61,244 bases of DNA, from positions 1 to 61,244 of the forward strand of contig NZ_ACLR01000221.1 of assembly GCF_000174775.1 (NCBI RefSeq), given 5' to 3'. Below are positions 1-9,311 of this stretch, one piece after another. The notes under the pieces are model-generated. The model saw only the letters and a program-made list of their open reading frames with translations. It made no database searches and was not told the DNA's origin. A program made the position numbers and the translations under genes. How positions within the stretch are numbered: position 1 is the stretch's first letter; each line of letters begins with the position of its first letter. Source of the stretch: Porphyromonas uenonis 60-3 (lineage in GTDB: Bacteria > Bacteroidota > Bacteroidia > Bacteroidales > Porphyromonadaceae).

Positions 1-2
1 CA

Positions 3-470
3 ACGGTTGGTACCGAGGCTAAGGCTATCCAGAGCAAGGATCAGGTAGAGCAGGGTGCTGTTATTACCTTTACCGCTACGCCTAAGGAGGGCTATGAGCT
101 AGACCACTGGATGGTCAATGGCAAGCCTGCCGTCGCTGGTGCCGATACGAAGATCGAGGGCAATAAGCTCATCGTCACTCTAGGCGACCAGGACCTCAAG
201 GTCGAGGCTACCTTCAAGAAGGTAAATGCTATCTCTCAGATCTCTGAGGCAGAGCTAGCTGTCTATCCTAACCCCTTTGCAGAGCGTATCGTCATCACGG
301 TACCAGCAGAGTGTATCGGTCAGACAGCCTACCTAACCTCTATGCAGGGAGAGGTCGTCTTGCAGATGACTCTAGAGCAGACTGAGACCGTCCTCTACAC
401 AGACGCGCTCAGCCAAGGCACCTACCTGCTACGAGTAGGTAGTCACTCACAGCTACTGATTAAAGAGTAA
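3..470 (+). CDS. C-terminal part of a T9SS-secreted surface protein (5' truncated by window)
   Basis: The reading frame is open from the window edge, so only the C-terminus is present. Two parts can be seen. First comes a repeat of the bacterial InlB B-repeat type (phrases such as EGYELDHWMVNG), a small beta-rich adhesive module. The last 75 or so residues form a type A T9SS sorting domain: a YPNPF motif, beta strands, a GTYLLRV strand and a terminal LLIKE. In this family the domain directs export through the SprA translocon, after which it is usually cleaved and the protein anchored to the surface. The sprA gene lies 1.2 kb downstream, but the two need not be functionally linked. The function of the missing N-terminal part cannot be told. 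Confidence 0.85.
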   Translation, partial: TVGTEAKAIQSKDQVEQGAVITFTATPKEGYELDHWMVNGKPAVAGADTKIEGNKLIVTLGDQDLKVEATFKKVNAISQISEAELAVYPNPFAERIVITVPAECIGQTAYLTSMQGEVVLQMTLEQTETVLYTDALSQGTYLLRVGSHSQLLIKE

Positions 471-538
471 TGATGCCAGACAGGCACCTTACCGTCTAAG
501 CCCCTGAGACTGCTCTCATAGTAGTCTCTACAATACGA

Positions 539-575
539 GGGAGGAGATACCGTATTTGGTGTATCTCCTCCCTTA
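539..575 (+). terminator. Intrinsic terminator after the T9SS cargo gene
   Basis: A perfect 12-bp stem GGGAGGAGATAC (539-550) pairs with 561-572 around a 10-nt loop and is followed by a short T-rich tail. It lies 69 nt after the stop codon of the cargo gene. Confidence 0.85.
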
Positions 576-634
576 TTCTATATGTTCGTCGGTACAGGCG
601 TAGCGCCCCTTCCCAGAGACTAGATGTTCCCAAC

Positions 635-890
635 GGTGGAAAGCAAACTTTCCAAGGCTGGAAAACGAACATTTCCCACGGAGACGGGATATAAAAGTTC
701 GGAAGAATGAAATGAAACTTCGGAAGAATGATTTCGAAGTTCCGAAGAATTTGTCCGTTCCTCGGTGGATATTTCCGATTTCCTACCGAGGAAATCGGAT
801 TTTCCTCCGCATGAAAATGGATTTTCATGGGCATGAAACTAGAGTTTCTCCCGCATGAAACTGGAGTTTCTCCCGATGAAACTCTGGGGG
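635..890. repeat. Dispersed intergenic repeat array, copy 1 (21/22-bp palindromic units)
   Basis: The gap before ruvA is built of short units. At 635-678 two 22-bp units each hold a small hairpin (GGAAAGCAAACTTTCC type). At about 692-750 three units with the core GTTCGGAAGAAT or CTTCGGAAGAAT repeat every 21 bp (ttc at 698, 719 and 740). At 789-887 five units repeat every 21-22 bp (starts 789, 811, 833, 855, 876), most with a palindromic core such as GAAACTGGAGTTTC or GAAAATGGATTTTC followed by TCCCG or TGGGC. Related arrays occur at about 10110, 42690-42950 and 52490-52765. No protein is supported here. The function is unknown. Confidence 0.85.
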
Positions 891-916
891 CTTCGTACCC
901 TTTGGTTAATTACCAC

Positions 917-924
917 TAACTTTG
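917..924 (+). promoter_or_regulatory. Bacteroidetes -7 promoter box upstream of ruvA
   Basis: TAACTTTG followed by C matches the Bacteroidetes -7 element TAnnTTTG and lies 29 nt before the ruvA ATG. A -33 TTTG at the usual spacing is not clear. Confidence 0.5.
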
Positions 925-952
925 CGGTGATTTACCTCTAGATACTACGATT

Positions 953-1561
953 ATGATTGCATACTTGCGTGGCACGATAGATACGCTTACACCGACCAAT
1001 GCCTATGTGGACTGTAGCGGGGTGGGCTACGATGTCAATATATCGCTCTCTACTTATGATACGCTGCATGGGCTGGAGCGTGATGCTCCTGTGCGGCTCT
1101 GGATCACGGAGGTGATGCGGCAGGGGGAGGTGTGTGACCTGTACGGCTTCTACACGAGGGAGGAGCAGGCGCTCTTTGCGAAGTTGATCACCGTGTCTGG
1201 CGTGGGACCCGCTACGGCTCGTGTGATCCTCTCTAGTCTGGCACCGCTGGAGCTGGCGGAGGTGATCGAAAGTGGCGATGACAAGCGCCTCAAGATGGTC
1301 AAGGGCATAGGACTCAAGACAGCACAGCGCATCATCGTAGATCTCAAGGGCAAGCTCCCCGAGACGCTGACGGATCGTGACGATGTGACGGCGGGTATCG
1401 GTTCGCGGGCAGCTCGTGAGGTGGCTGAGGAGGCGATCTCGGCACTTAAGATGCTGGGCTTTGCGGAGGCCAATGTGCGCAAGGTGGTGAAGCAGATTAT
1501 GACTGTCAAGCCCGACACACCTGTCGAGCAGGTGATCAAGCAGGCGCTGGCGCAGCTCTGA
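953..1561 (+). CDS. ruvA: Holliday junction branch migration protein RuvA
   Basis: RuvA binds four-way Holliday junctions as a tetramer and loads the RuvB helicase for branch migration during recombinational repair. The protein has 202 residues, a normal length. It starts with the typical OB-fold N-terminus MIAYLRGTI, has the helix-hairpin-helix region around VSGVGPATARVILSS and VKGIGLKTAQRIIVDLKGKL, and ends in the flexible domain III that contacts RuvB (EEAISALKMLGF, then VEQVIKQALAQL). It is followed by sprA, an arrangement recalled from other Bacteroidetes. The start is ATG with a -7 box 29 nt upstream. Confidence 0.97.
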   Translation: MIAYLRGTIDTLTPTNAYVDCSGVGYDVNISLSTYDTLHGLERDAPVRLWITEVMRQGEVCDLYGFYTREEQALFAKLITVSGVGPATARVILSSLAPLELAEVIESGDDKRLKMVKGIGLKTAQRIIVDLKGKLPETLTDRDDVTAGIGSRAAREVAEEAISALKMLGFAEANVRKVVKQIMTVKPDTPVEQVIKQALAQL

Positions 1562-1563
1562 TC

Positions 1564-1614
1564 TTAGAGGTTAGAAATTAGAGGTTAGACTTTAGATATT
1601 AGAGGGTTAGAGGC
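1564..1614. repeat. Short tandem repeat between ruvA and sprA
   Basis: About 3.5 copies of a 14-15-bp unit with core TTAGAGGTTAGA (unit starts 1564, 1578, 1592, 1607). It lies in the 119-nt gap between ruvA and sprA. It is a possible site of copy-number change; no known protein-binding motif was recognised. Confidence 0.7.
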
Positions 1615-1680
1615 TTTGGTACAACAAAACGAGCGCCCGAACGTTACATAACTGACTCTATAATTATAGACAGACACTAG

Positions 1681-4600
1681 ATGGTCCCTAGGCGCAGGAT
1701 ACTATGTGCATGGCTGGCTTTGCTCTGCGCATTGGTGGGTGTGGTGAGATTGCTCGCTATGCCAGCCCTCTCGGTATCTGCTACGGAGCATCCTGCGCAA
1801 CCGGATAGTCTGCGCTACCCTGTGCAGCCGACAGCTCCTGAGTCGTATGAGTGGCTCGAGCAGGAGTCGCCTCTGGATCTGCGCACACCGAGCGTGGTGA
1901 CGCACGAGTTCGTCTACAATCCCGCCACGGGGCTTTATCTGCTGGTCACCAAGATTGGAGGCAAGCAGGTGGGCACGCCGATCCCCTACACGCTGGAGCA
2001 GTACATTGCCTATGTGGAGCGCAATGGCGTGCAGAGCTACTTCCTGGAGCGTGCAGCGCAGGATGAGAAAGAGCAACAGGGCAAGGGATTCAACCCGTTT
2101 GACTTTGGCTTCGAGCTAGGCCCTGCGGAGAAGATCTTTGGCCCAGGTGGCGTACGGGTGCGGACACAAGGCTCTGCGGAGGTGTCGATGGGTGTCAAGA
2201 GCAATGCCACGGACAATCCCTCCATACCGATTCGCTCACGGAGACATACCTTCTTTGACTTCGATCAGAAGATCCAGGCTAATGTGCAGGCGTCGGTGGG
2301 TACGAAGCTCAACTTTAACCTAAACTACAATACGCAGGCTACCTTTGACTTTGACAGTAAGAAGCTCAAGCTAGCCTACGAGGGCGAGGAGGATGACATA
2401 ATCAAGGTGCTAGAGGCGGGCAATGTGTCGCTACAGTCGAAGAACTCGCTGATACAGGGCGGTGCGTCGCTCTTCGGTATCCACAGCAAACTGCAGTTTG
2501 GCAAGCTTGACGTGGACTTCGTCGTGAGCCAGCAGGAGGCGGAGACGAAGCGCGTCTCGACAGATCGTGGGGCACAGACGACACCCTTTGAGTTTTCGGC
2601 CAATAAGTATGACGAGAATAGGCACTTTTACCTAGGGCACTACTTCCGCGACCACTACAACAAGGCGATGTCTACGCTGCCTTTTATCTCTTCGGGTGTT
2701 AAGATCAACCGCATCGAGGTTTGGGTGACCAATAAGCGGGGCAACTTTGACGAGGCTCGCAACATTGTCGCTTTTACCGACCTGGGTGAGGCGGAGCGTG
2801 TGGCGGCTCGTGGCGTCACGACGAATGGATCGACGCAGGGACTGCCTGCCAATCAGGCGAACTCGCTCTACAGCTGGCTGCTCGGACAGCCGGCTCTGCG
2901 CCAAGTGGATCAGGTGAGCCAGTTGCTAGAGGGACAGCTGCGTGGCGGTGATGACTATGCGAAGATAGAGAGCGCTCGCCGTCTGAATGCCAATGAGTAC
3001 CGCATCAATGACCAGCTCGGTACGCTCTCGCTGCAGGTGCGTCTCCAGCCGGATGAGGTGGTGGGTGTAGCCTTTGAGTACACTTATCAGGGGAAGGTCT
3101 ATCAGGTGGGTGAGTTTAGCTCGGATCGCTCGGATCGTACGGCGGACAATCTTTTTGTCAAGCTACTCAAGGGCGCATCGATGACTCCGACGGCTCCTTA
3201 CTGGCAGTTTATGATGCGCAACGTCTACAGCCTTGGGAGTAGCGTTTACAATCTTAAGGCGGAGAACTTCAAGCTCGATGTCTTCTACCGCAACGATAGC
3301 ACTGGCACCGCTGTACCTTATATCAATGAGGGCAAGGTGGCGGGGCAACTCCTCACACGGGTCTTGGGGATGGATCGTCTAGATTCGCGCAATGAGCCAC
3401 ACCCTGATGGCGTCTTTGACTTTGTACCAGGCTATACGGTCGATGCGGAGCGTGGGCTCGTTATCTTTACCTCTACGGAGCCTTTTGGTAGTTACTTGGC
3501 GGAGCAGATAGGAGACCCCACCATTGCCGAGCGATACGTCTATCGTGAGATTTACGATACGACGATGGTCGCAGCGCAGCAAGTGGCCGAGCGCGATAAG
3601 TTTATCTTGCGAGGCGAGTACCAAGCGGCAAATAGCGGGCAGATCTCGCTCGGGGCGATGAATGTGACCCCGGGGTCGGTGCGTGTGACGGCTGGCGGAG
3701 CGACGCTCGTGGAGAATGTGGACTACACGGTCAACTACGCCATGGGTACCGTCACGATCCTCAACGAGGCAATCCTCAACAGTGGTACGCGTGTCGATGT
3801 CTCTCTGGAGAATAGGGGCTTCCTCAACTTGCAGCGCAAGACGGTGCTGGGACTGGACCTGAACTATCACTTTACGCCAAACTTAACGCTGGGCGGTACC
3901 TTCATGTATCTCAGCGAGATGCCACTGACTGCCAAGCCTGCCATGGGACGTGAGTCAATGCAAAACAGCCTTTGGGGACTTAATCTCTCGTGGCGCACCG
4001 AGTCTCAGTGGCTGACGCGTATCCTTGACTACATTCCGCTCCTAGACTTGACCAAGCCGTCGGAGATTGCGCTCAACATGGAGTTTGCCCACCTGATTCC
4101 AGGGCACTACGAGGGACGCTACACCAAGGGACATAGCTATATTGACGACTTTGAGACTTCGCAGAGCAGCATTGACTTGCTCAATCCCTACGCCTGGATG
4201 CTCAGCTCTACGCCGTGGCACGACCCAGCGGACGGGGTGGCGGACCTCTTCCCCGAGGCTCGCATGGTCAATGATCTGCGCTACGGCAATCGGCGAGCCT
4301 TGCTCAACTGGTTTTACATAGACCCGATGCTGAATCGTGCTGGCTCTTCGCTGACGCCTTCTTATTTGCGCAACAATCCCGACATGCTCTCGAACCATTA
4401 CTCGCGAGAGGTGCGCATGGCGGAGCTATTCCCCTATAGAGATGAGAACTTTGCCCAGCAGTCTTACCTTCAGACGCTCTGCCTTGCTTACTATCCCAAT
4501 GAGCGTGGCCCGTACAACCTCAACAGCGATCAGGTCGGTAGCGATGGTAAGCTCGCTAACCCAACGGAGAACTGGGGCGGTATGATGCGCAAGATAGACC

Positions 4601-7600
4601 AGAGCGACTTTGAGGCAGCCAATATCGAGTACATCGAGTTCTGGATGATGGATCCTTTCATCTATCCCGAGACGGCTCCGACGAGTGGCAAGCTCTTCTT
4701 CAACCTGGGCGAGGTGTCGGAGGAGGTGCTGAAGGATGAGAAGAAGTTCTTCGAGAATGGTATGCCGCTCAACGATGACCCCTCGGCAACCATCGAGACG
4801 GTCTGGGGACGCGTGCCTATTCGTCAGACGGCTGGCTACTCTTTTGACAATGCTGCTGGGGCGCGTAGCAAGCAAGATGTGGGCTTCAATGGACTAACCT
4901 CTGAGCAGGAGAAGGCTTTCCCCGCTTATGCCAACTATCTCTCCGCAATCCGTGGCAAGGTGTCGGGCGAAGTGCTCGAGCAGTGGCAGGGCGATCCGAT
5001 GAGTCCGCTGAATGACCCGGCGGGTGATAGCTTCCGCCACTACCGTGATGAGCGATATGACCAGCTACAGTCGCCGATCCTCGAGCGATACAAGTACTAC
5101 AACGGGGTCGAGGGCAATAGTGCTGAGGCAACCAATGAGACTGGCTCCTACAGCGTGGCGAGCCGTGTCGTACCGGATGTGGAGGATATCAACCAAGACA
5201 ACACGCTCAACGAGCAGGAGCGTTACTTCGAGTACGAGATAGCGCTCTCGCCTGCCGAGATGCAGGTGGGGCGCAACTACATCGTTGACGAGCGCTCGGT
5301 CAATGTGAAGCTAGCCAACGGCAAGCAAGAGACGGTCAAGTGGTATCAGTTCAAGATCCCCGTACGAGAGCCGACCCGCAGGGTAGGGGGCATAGCCGAC
5401 CTCAAGAGTATTCGCTTCATGCGCCTCTATCTGACGCAGTGGGACAAGCCTGTGGTCTTGCGCTTTGGTACCTTTAAGATGGTGCGTGGCGAGTGGCGAC
5501 AGTATGACCGCCCGCTACACGCTCCCTCTGTCACTCCTATATCTAATGGCACGATGGATGTCAATACGGTCAACATTGAGGAGAACGGTGACCGCAAGCC
5601 GATCAACTACATCCTTCCGCCAGGAGTCTCTCGTAGCGTCAGCCCTAGTCAGGCGCAAGCCATTCGTCAAAACGAGCAGTCGCTCAGCCTACGCATCAAG
5701 CGCCTAGCGCCAGGCGATGCACGAGCTGTCTACAAGAATACGGGACTAGACCTACGTCGCTACAAGCGTATCGAGCTATTTGTCCATGCCGAGGAGCTTC
5801 CCGAGGAGGGGACGCCCACGGGCAATGGCGAGATGACCGCTTTCCTCCGCTTAGGTTCTGACTATACGAACAACTATTACGAGTACAGCGTTCCCCTCGA
5901 GCTGACCCCCTTCGGCACTTACAGTGACAATGCTAAGGACCGAGAGATGGTTTGGCCAAAGGACAACAAGGTAGACTTCCGCTTTGACCTCCTCACGGGG
6001 CTCAAGATGCGACGCAACGCTGCGCAGGCTAATGGCGAGACGGATCTCTACACGCCTTACTCGGTGCCCGACGCTGAGCGTCCACGCAACACGGTCACCG
6101 TGATGGGTAATCCCTCGCTGAGCAATGTCAAGACCATCATGATCGGTGTGCGAAACAGCGCTGGTCAGATCAAGAGTGCCGAGATCTGGGTCAATGAGCT
6201 ACGCCTGAGCGAGTACCAAGAGCAGGGCGGCTGGGCGACCAATGCCGATCTGCAGGTACAGCTGAGCGATCTAGGTTCGTTTAGCGCCCGAGGCTCCTAC
6301 CGTACGGCGGGCTTTGGCGCACTCGATCAGTCACTCGCGCAGAGACAGCTAGAAGATACTGGCTTCCTCAACCTCTCGACGCAGGTAGAGCTGGGTAAGT
6401 TCTTCCCCGAGAAAGCGAAGGTGCGCATACCGCTCTACTATAGCTACCAAGACGAAGTGATTCGTCCGCAGTACAACCCGCTAGACCAAGACCTGCTCCT
6501 CACGGAGGCACTCGACAATGCTGCCAACGAGTCGGTACGTGACTCCATCAAGACGATGGCACTGACACGGACCCAGGCTCATGCGCTGTCGCTCTCCAAT
6601 GTGGGGGTCAACATACAGAGCAAGACCCCGATGCCGTACGACCCAGCCAACATTACGCTCGGCTACTCAATGTCTTGGGACGAGAAGAACAGCCCCGAGA
6701 TTGTCTACGACCGCAATCGTACGTGGCAAGCTACGGCGCAGTATCAGTATACGCCCGTGGTGGCTCCGTGGAAACCTTTTGACAAGCTCCAGCAAGGTAA
6801 GAACGCCTCCGAGGCTGTCCGCACGGTCACCTCGACGCTGAGAGGTTATCAGATCAACTACCTCCCCTCACGGCTTGCTTTCAACAGCTCCATCCTGCGC
6901 AACTACAGCGAGCATCAGGTGCGCAACCTCATGCCTGGCGGAGGAGCGGTGGCTGACTGGTCGCTACCAGCCACCTTCGTGCAGAACTTCGTCTGGCAGC
7001 GTGCCGCAAACGTTGTCTGGAACCCCACGACCAACCTCAAGCTCTCCTTTAACTCGGGCACCAACGCCCGCATCGTAGAGCCTCACGTACAGGTCAATCG
7101 TGAGCTAGCCCCCGACGACTACACGCTATGGCGCGACTCCGTCTGGCAGAGCATACGCAGTTGGGGACTCCCGATGCAGTACAACCAGACTGCCAATGCC
7201 ACCTACACGCTCCCGCTCGCCCTCATTCCCTTTATGGACTTCGTCTCAGCCACCGCCACCTATATGGCTTCGTACAATTGGGACCGTGGTGCCTTGACCC
7301 AGCAGGGCGCCTCCATGGGTAACGTGGTGCGCAACCAGATGAAGCTCGATGGACGGGTCAACATCCTCTTCCAGACGCTCTACCGCAAGTTCGACTGGTA
7401 CAAAGATTACGAGAAGCGACAGAACAAGAGCAGCACCCGAAACAACCGCTCCGTCGCTCGTCGAGATGCTCGTGCTAGTCGCTCCGATCAGGAGTCTACG
7501 GACAAAGCTTCCGCAGCCTCACAGCGTAAGAAGCCTGCGCCACTGCGCTTTACCAAAGAGGTGGTCCTGCGCCCCGATACGACGATTACCATCACCCACC

Positions 7601-9234
7601 AGTTGGGTAGTGCTAAGCCCGAGGTGACCGCCAAGGATTCGCTCGGACACAACTACCCCGTCAAGTATGCCGTGGTCAATCCCAACAGCATCACCGTCAC
7701 AGGCACCGACTCCGTCACGATCCGGGTCAACGTCTACGCTGCCGACAAAGCTCGTGAGATGCGCATGGAGCGTCTCTACCCATACATTGATGCGGGTATC
7801 TCCTTGCTGACCTTCCTGCGTGACATCTCGCTCACCTACACCCGTACCTCGTCGCTGCACTTGCCCGGCTTCCTCCCCGACATCAAGGCTGCCGGCGGGC
7901 AGGGCTACCCGATGCAGGGCATGATGGCTCCAGGCCTTGCCTTTGCCTTTGGCTTTACAGACAATGGCTATGTTCGCGAGGCGGCGCAGCGTGGCTGGCT
8001 CCTCAAGCAGGCGGAAAACATCAACCCCGCCATGTATTCCCTCGCCGAAGATGCCACGGCACGTCTCAACCTCGAGCCGCTCAAAGACCTCAAAGTGACG
8101 CTCACTTGGGATTATCACACCAATAGAGCGGTGCAGACGCAGTATATGTTTGAGGGCGCTCCCGAGACTTACAGTGGTAACTTTACCGCTGGAACCATCG
8201 GACTCAAGGGCTTCTTCGCTAGTGCCAATGCTAGCAATGGCTACAAGACGAGTACCTTTGATAATCTCCTAAGCTACCAGCAGGAGATGGTGCAGCGATT
8301 GACCAACCAGTATAGCGCTATCGCTGGAGCAGACGCTCCCGAGGTGCGACCCAACAGTCCTGACGTACTGATCCCCGCCTTCATCGCTGCCTATACGGCT
8401 CGTGGTCTAGACGGAGCGACGCCTTTCCACTCAATCTGGCGCACCCTCCCCAACTGGAGCATCTCCTACACGGGGCTAACTAAGATTCCCGCACTGGCAG
8501 ACCTCTTCCGCAACTTCTCCCTCTCCCACACCTATCGCAATAGTTATAGTGTGGCGAACTACAACTCCTTCATCTCCTGGCAACCGATCGAGCAGCAGTT
8601 ACGCATGGGCTACATAGAGATGCCCGCCGATGGGTCCACGGGCGGAGCAAATGGTATGCGTCGTGTCGCCTCCTCGCCTTACGACATCACGCAGGTATCC
8701 ATTCGTGAATCCTTCGCACCGCTCATTGGCGTAGAGATGACTTTGCAAAGTGGATTGGGACTCAACGCTCGCTGGAATAAGTCGCGAGACCTAATGCTCA
8801 ACCTCACCTCCTTCCAGGTCATTGAAAACAGCCGCAACGAGATCTCCGTCGGGCTCAACTACAAGATTGATGACTTCAGCAAGCTTATCGGCATCAAGCG
8901 TCGGGCACCTCAGCGCACGGGAGCACAGGCGCAGGGCGGCAAAAAGGAGAATCCGCTCTTTGCCTCGGGCGGTGCTATGACCCTGCGCTGCGAGTACTCG
9001 TACAATCACTCCTCGATGCTCATTCGCAAGATACAGGAGGCTTTCACACAGGCGACCAATGGCAATGTGGCGCACGTCATCAAGCTCAGTGCCGACTACG
9101 CTCTCAGCCGTATGCTCACCATACGAGGCTACTTCGACTGGAATCTGAATCACCCGCTCGTGAGCACCGCCTCCTTCCCCGTGAACAACACCTCCTTTGG
9201 CGTCGCCCTCCGCATCAGCCTCACGCAGCAGTAA
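1681..9234 (+). CDS. sprA: T9SS outer-membrane translocon protein SprA/Sov
   Basis: SprA (Sov in Porphyromonas gingivalis) is the very large outer-membrane barrel through which type IX cargo leaves the cell. The 2517-residue length fits the family (about 2400-2500). After an N-terminal hydrophobic signal (residues about 8-30) come SprA-type phrases such as FNPFDFGFELGPAEKIFGPGG, INRIEVWVTNKRGN, GHSYIDDFETSQSSIDL and, near the C-terminus, NARWNKSRDLMLNLTSFQVIE and ISVGLNYKIDDF. A basic, serine-rich and probably disordered stretch lies at about residues 1908-1950. The chosen ATG directly follows an in-frame TAG. The preceding gene is ruvA, the gene order recalled from other T9SS bacteria. This gene and the T9SS sorting domain at the window start imply a working T9SS. 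Confidence 0.96.
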   Translation: MVPRRRILCAWLALLCALVGVVRLLAMPALSVSATEHPAQPDSLRYPVQPTAPESYEWLEQESPLDLRTPSVVTHEFVYNPATGLYLLVTKIGGKQVGTPIPYTLEQYIAYVERNGVQSYFLERAAQDEKEQQGKGFNPFDFGFELGPAEKIFGPGGVRVRTQGSAEVSMGVKSNATDNPSIPIRSRRHTFFDFDQKIQANVQASVGTKLNFNLNYNTQATFDFDSKKLKLAYEGEEDDIIKVLEAGNVSLQSKNSLIQGGASLFGIHSKLQFGKLDVDFVVSQQEAETKRVSTDRGAQTTPFEFSANKYDENRHFYLGHYFRDHYNKAMSTLPFISSGVKINRIEVWVTNKRGNFDEARNIVAFTDLGEAERVAARGVTTNGSTQGLPANQANSLYSWLLGQPALRQVDQVSQLLEGQLRGGDDYAKIESARRLNANEYRINDQLGTLSLQVRLQPDEVVGVAFEYTYQGKVYQVGEFSSDRSDRTADNLFVKLLKGASMTPTAPYWQFMMRNVYSLGSSVYNLKAENFKLDVFYRNDSTGTAVPYINEGKVAGQLLTRVLGMDRLDSRNEPHPDGVFDFVPGYTVDAERGLVIFTSTEPFGSYLAEQIGDPTIAERYVYREIYDTTMVAAQQVAERDKFILRGEYQAANSGQISLGAMNVTPGSVRVTAGGATLVENVDYTVNYAMGTVTILNEAILNSGTRVDVSLENRGFLNLQRKTVLGLDLNYHFTPNLTLGGTFMYLSEMPLTAKPAMGRESMQNSLWGLNLSWRTESQWLTRILDYIPLLDLTKPSEIALNMEFAHLIPGHYEGRYTKGHSYIDDFETSQSSIDLLNPYAWMLSSTPWHDPADGVADLFPEARMVNDLRYGNRRALLNWFYIDPMLNRAGSSLTPSYLRNNPDMLSNHYSREVRMAELFPYRDENFAQQSYLQTLCLAYYPNERGPYNLNSDQVGSDGKLANPTENWGGMMRKIDQSDFEAANIEYIEFWMMDPFIYPETAPTSGKLFFNLGEVSEEVLKDEKKFFENGMPLNDDPSATIETVWGRVPIRQTAGYSFDNAAGARSKQDVGFNGLTSEQEKAFPAYANYLSAIRGKVSGEVLEQWQGDPMSPLNDPAGDSFRHYRDERYDQLQSPILERYKYYNGVEGNSAEATNETGSYSVASRVVPDVEDINQDNTLNEQERYFEYEIALSPAEMQVGRNYIVDERSVNVKLANGKQETVKWYQFKIPVREPTRRVGGIADLKSIRFMRLYLTQWDKPVVLRFGTFKMVRGEWRQYDRPLHAPSVTPISNGTMDVNTVNIEENGDRKPINYILPPGVSRSVSPSQAQAIRQNEQSLSLRIKRLAPGDARAVYKNTGLDLRRYKRIELFVHAEELPEEGTPTGNGEMTAFLRLGSDYTNNYYEYSVPLELTPFGTYSDNAKDREMVWPKDNKVDFRFDLLTGLKMRRNAAQANGETDLYTPYSVPDAERPRNTVTVMGNPSLSNVKTIMIGVRNSAGQIKSAEIWVNELRLSEYQEQGGWATNADLQVQLSDLGSFSARGSYRTAGFGALDQSLAQRQLEDTGFLNLSTQVELGKFFPEKAKVRIPLYYSYQDEVIRPQYNPLDQDLLLTEALDNAANESVRDSIKTMALTRTQAHALSLSNVGVNIQSKTPMPYDPANITLGYSMSWDEKNSPEIVYDRNRTWQATAQYQYTPVVAPWKPFDKLQQGKNASEAVRTVTSTLRGYQINYLPSRLAFNSSILRNYSEHQVRNLMPGGGAVADWSLPATFVQNFVWQRAANVVWNPTTNLKLSFNSGTNARIVEPHVQVNRELAPDDYTLWRDSVWQSIRSWGLPMQYNQTANATYTLPLALIPFMDFVSATATYMASYNWDRGALTQQGASMGNVVRNQMKLDGRVNILFQTLYRKFDWYKDYEKRQNKSSTRNNRSVARRDARASRSDQESTDKASAASQRKKPAPLRFTKEVVLRPDTTITITHQLGSAKPEVTAKDSLGHNYPVKYAVVNPNSITVTGTDSVTIRVNVYAADKAREMRMERLYPYIDAGISLLTFLRDISLTYTRTSSLHLPGFLPDIKAAGGQGYPMQGMMAPGLAFAFGFTDNGYVREAAQRGWLLKQAENINPAMYSLAEDATARLNLEPLKDLKVTLTWDYHTNRAVQTQYMFEGAPETYSGNFTAGTIGLKGFFASANASNGYKTSTFDNLLSYQQEMVQRLTNQYSAIAGADAPEVRPNSPDVLIPAFIAAYTARGLDGATPFHSIWRTLPNWSISYTGLTKIPALADLFRNFSLSHTYRNSYSVANYNSFISWQPIEQQLRMGYIEMPADGSTGGANGMRRVASSPYDITQVSIRESFAPLIGVEMTLQSGLGLNARWNKSRDLMLNLTSFQVIENSRNEISVGLNYKIDDFSKLIGIKRRAPQRTGAQAQGGKKENPLFASGGAMTLRCEYSYNHSSMLIRKIQEAFTQATNGNVAHVIKLSADYALSRMLTIRGYFDWNLNHPLVSTASFPVNNTSFGVALRISLTQQ

Positions 9235-9253
9235 CGCCACCGCATACTAATCT

Positions 9254-9299
9254 GTAGCCCGCTGTAGAAACGCTATCCGTGCGTCTCACAGCGGGCTAC
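9254..9299. terminator. Hairpin terminator after sprA
   Basis: A perfect 12-bp stem GTAGCCCGCTGT (9254-9265) pairs with 9288-9299 around a 22-nt loop, starting 20 nt after the sprA stop. The T-tract behind it is weak (TTACATTTG), so termination strength is uncertain. Confidence 0.65.
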
Positions 9300-9311
9300 T
9301 TACATTTGTCT

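Noticed and set aside
496-834. Minus-strand ORF of 112 codons over repeat copy 1, with similar ORFs at 42591-42827 and 52342-52569
   Set aside because: The translated similarity (ILPNFHF-type heptads) comes from the 21-bp DNA repeat, which keeps any open frame open. The frame differs in the 52.5 kb copy, and the 22-bp module would shift the frame.
789-887. CRISPR array
   Set aside because: The period of 21-22 bp leaves no room for spacers of normal size, the units are themselves variable, and there are no cas genes.
2402-4875. Many minus-strand ORFs opposite sprA
   Set aside because: They are frame shadows of a highly biased coding sequence; sprA explains the region. The same applies to ORFs opposite purL, parE and the A2M gene.
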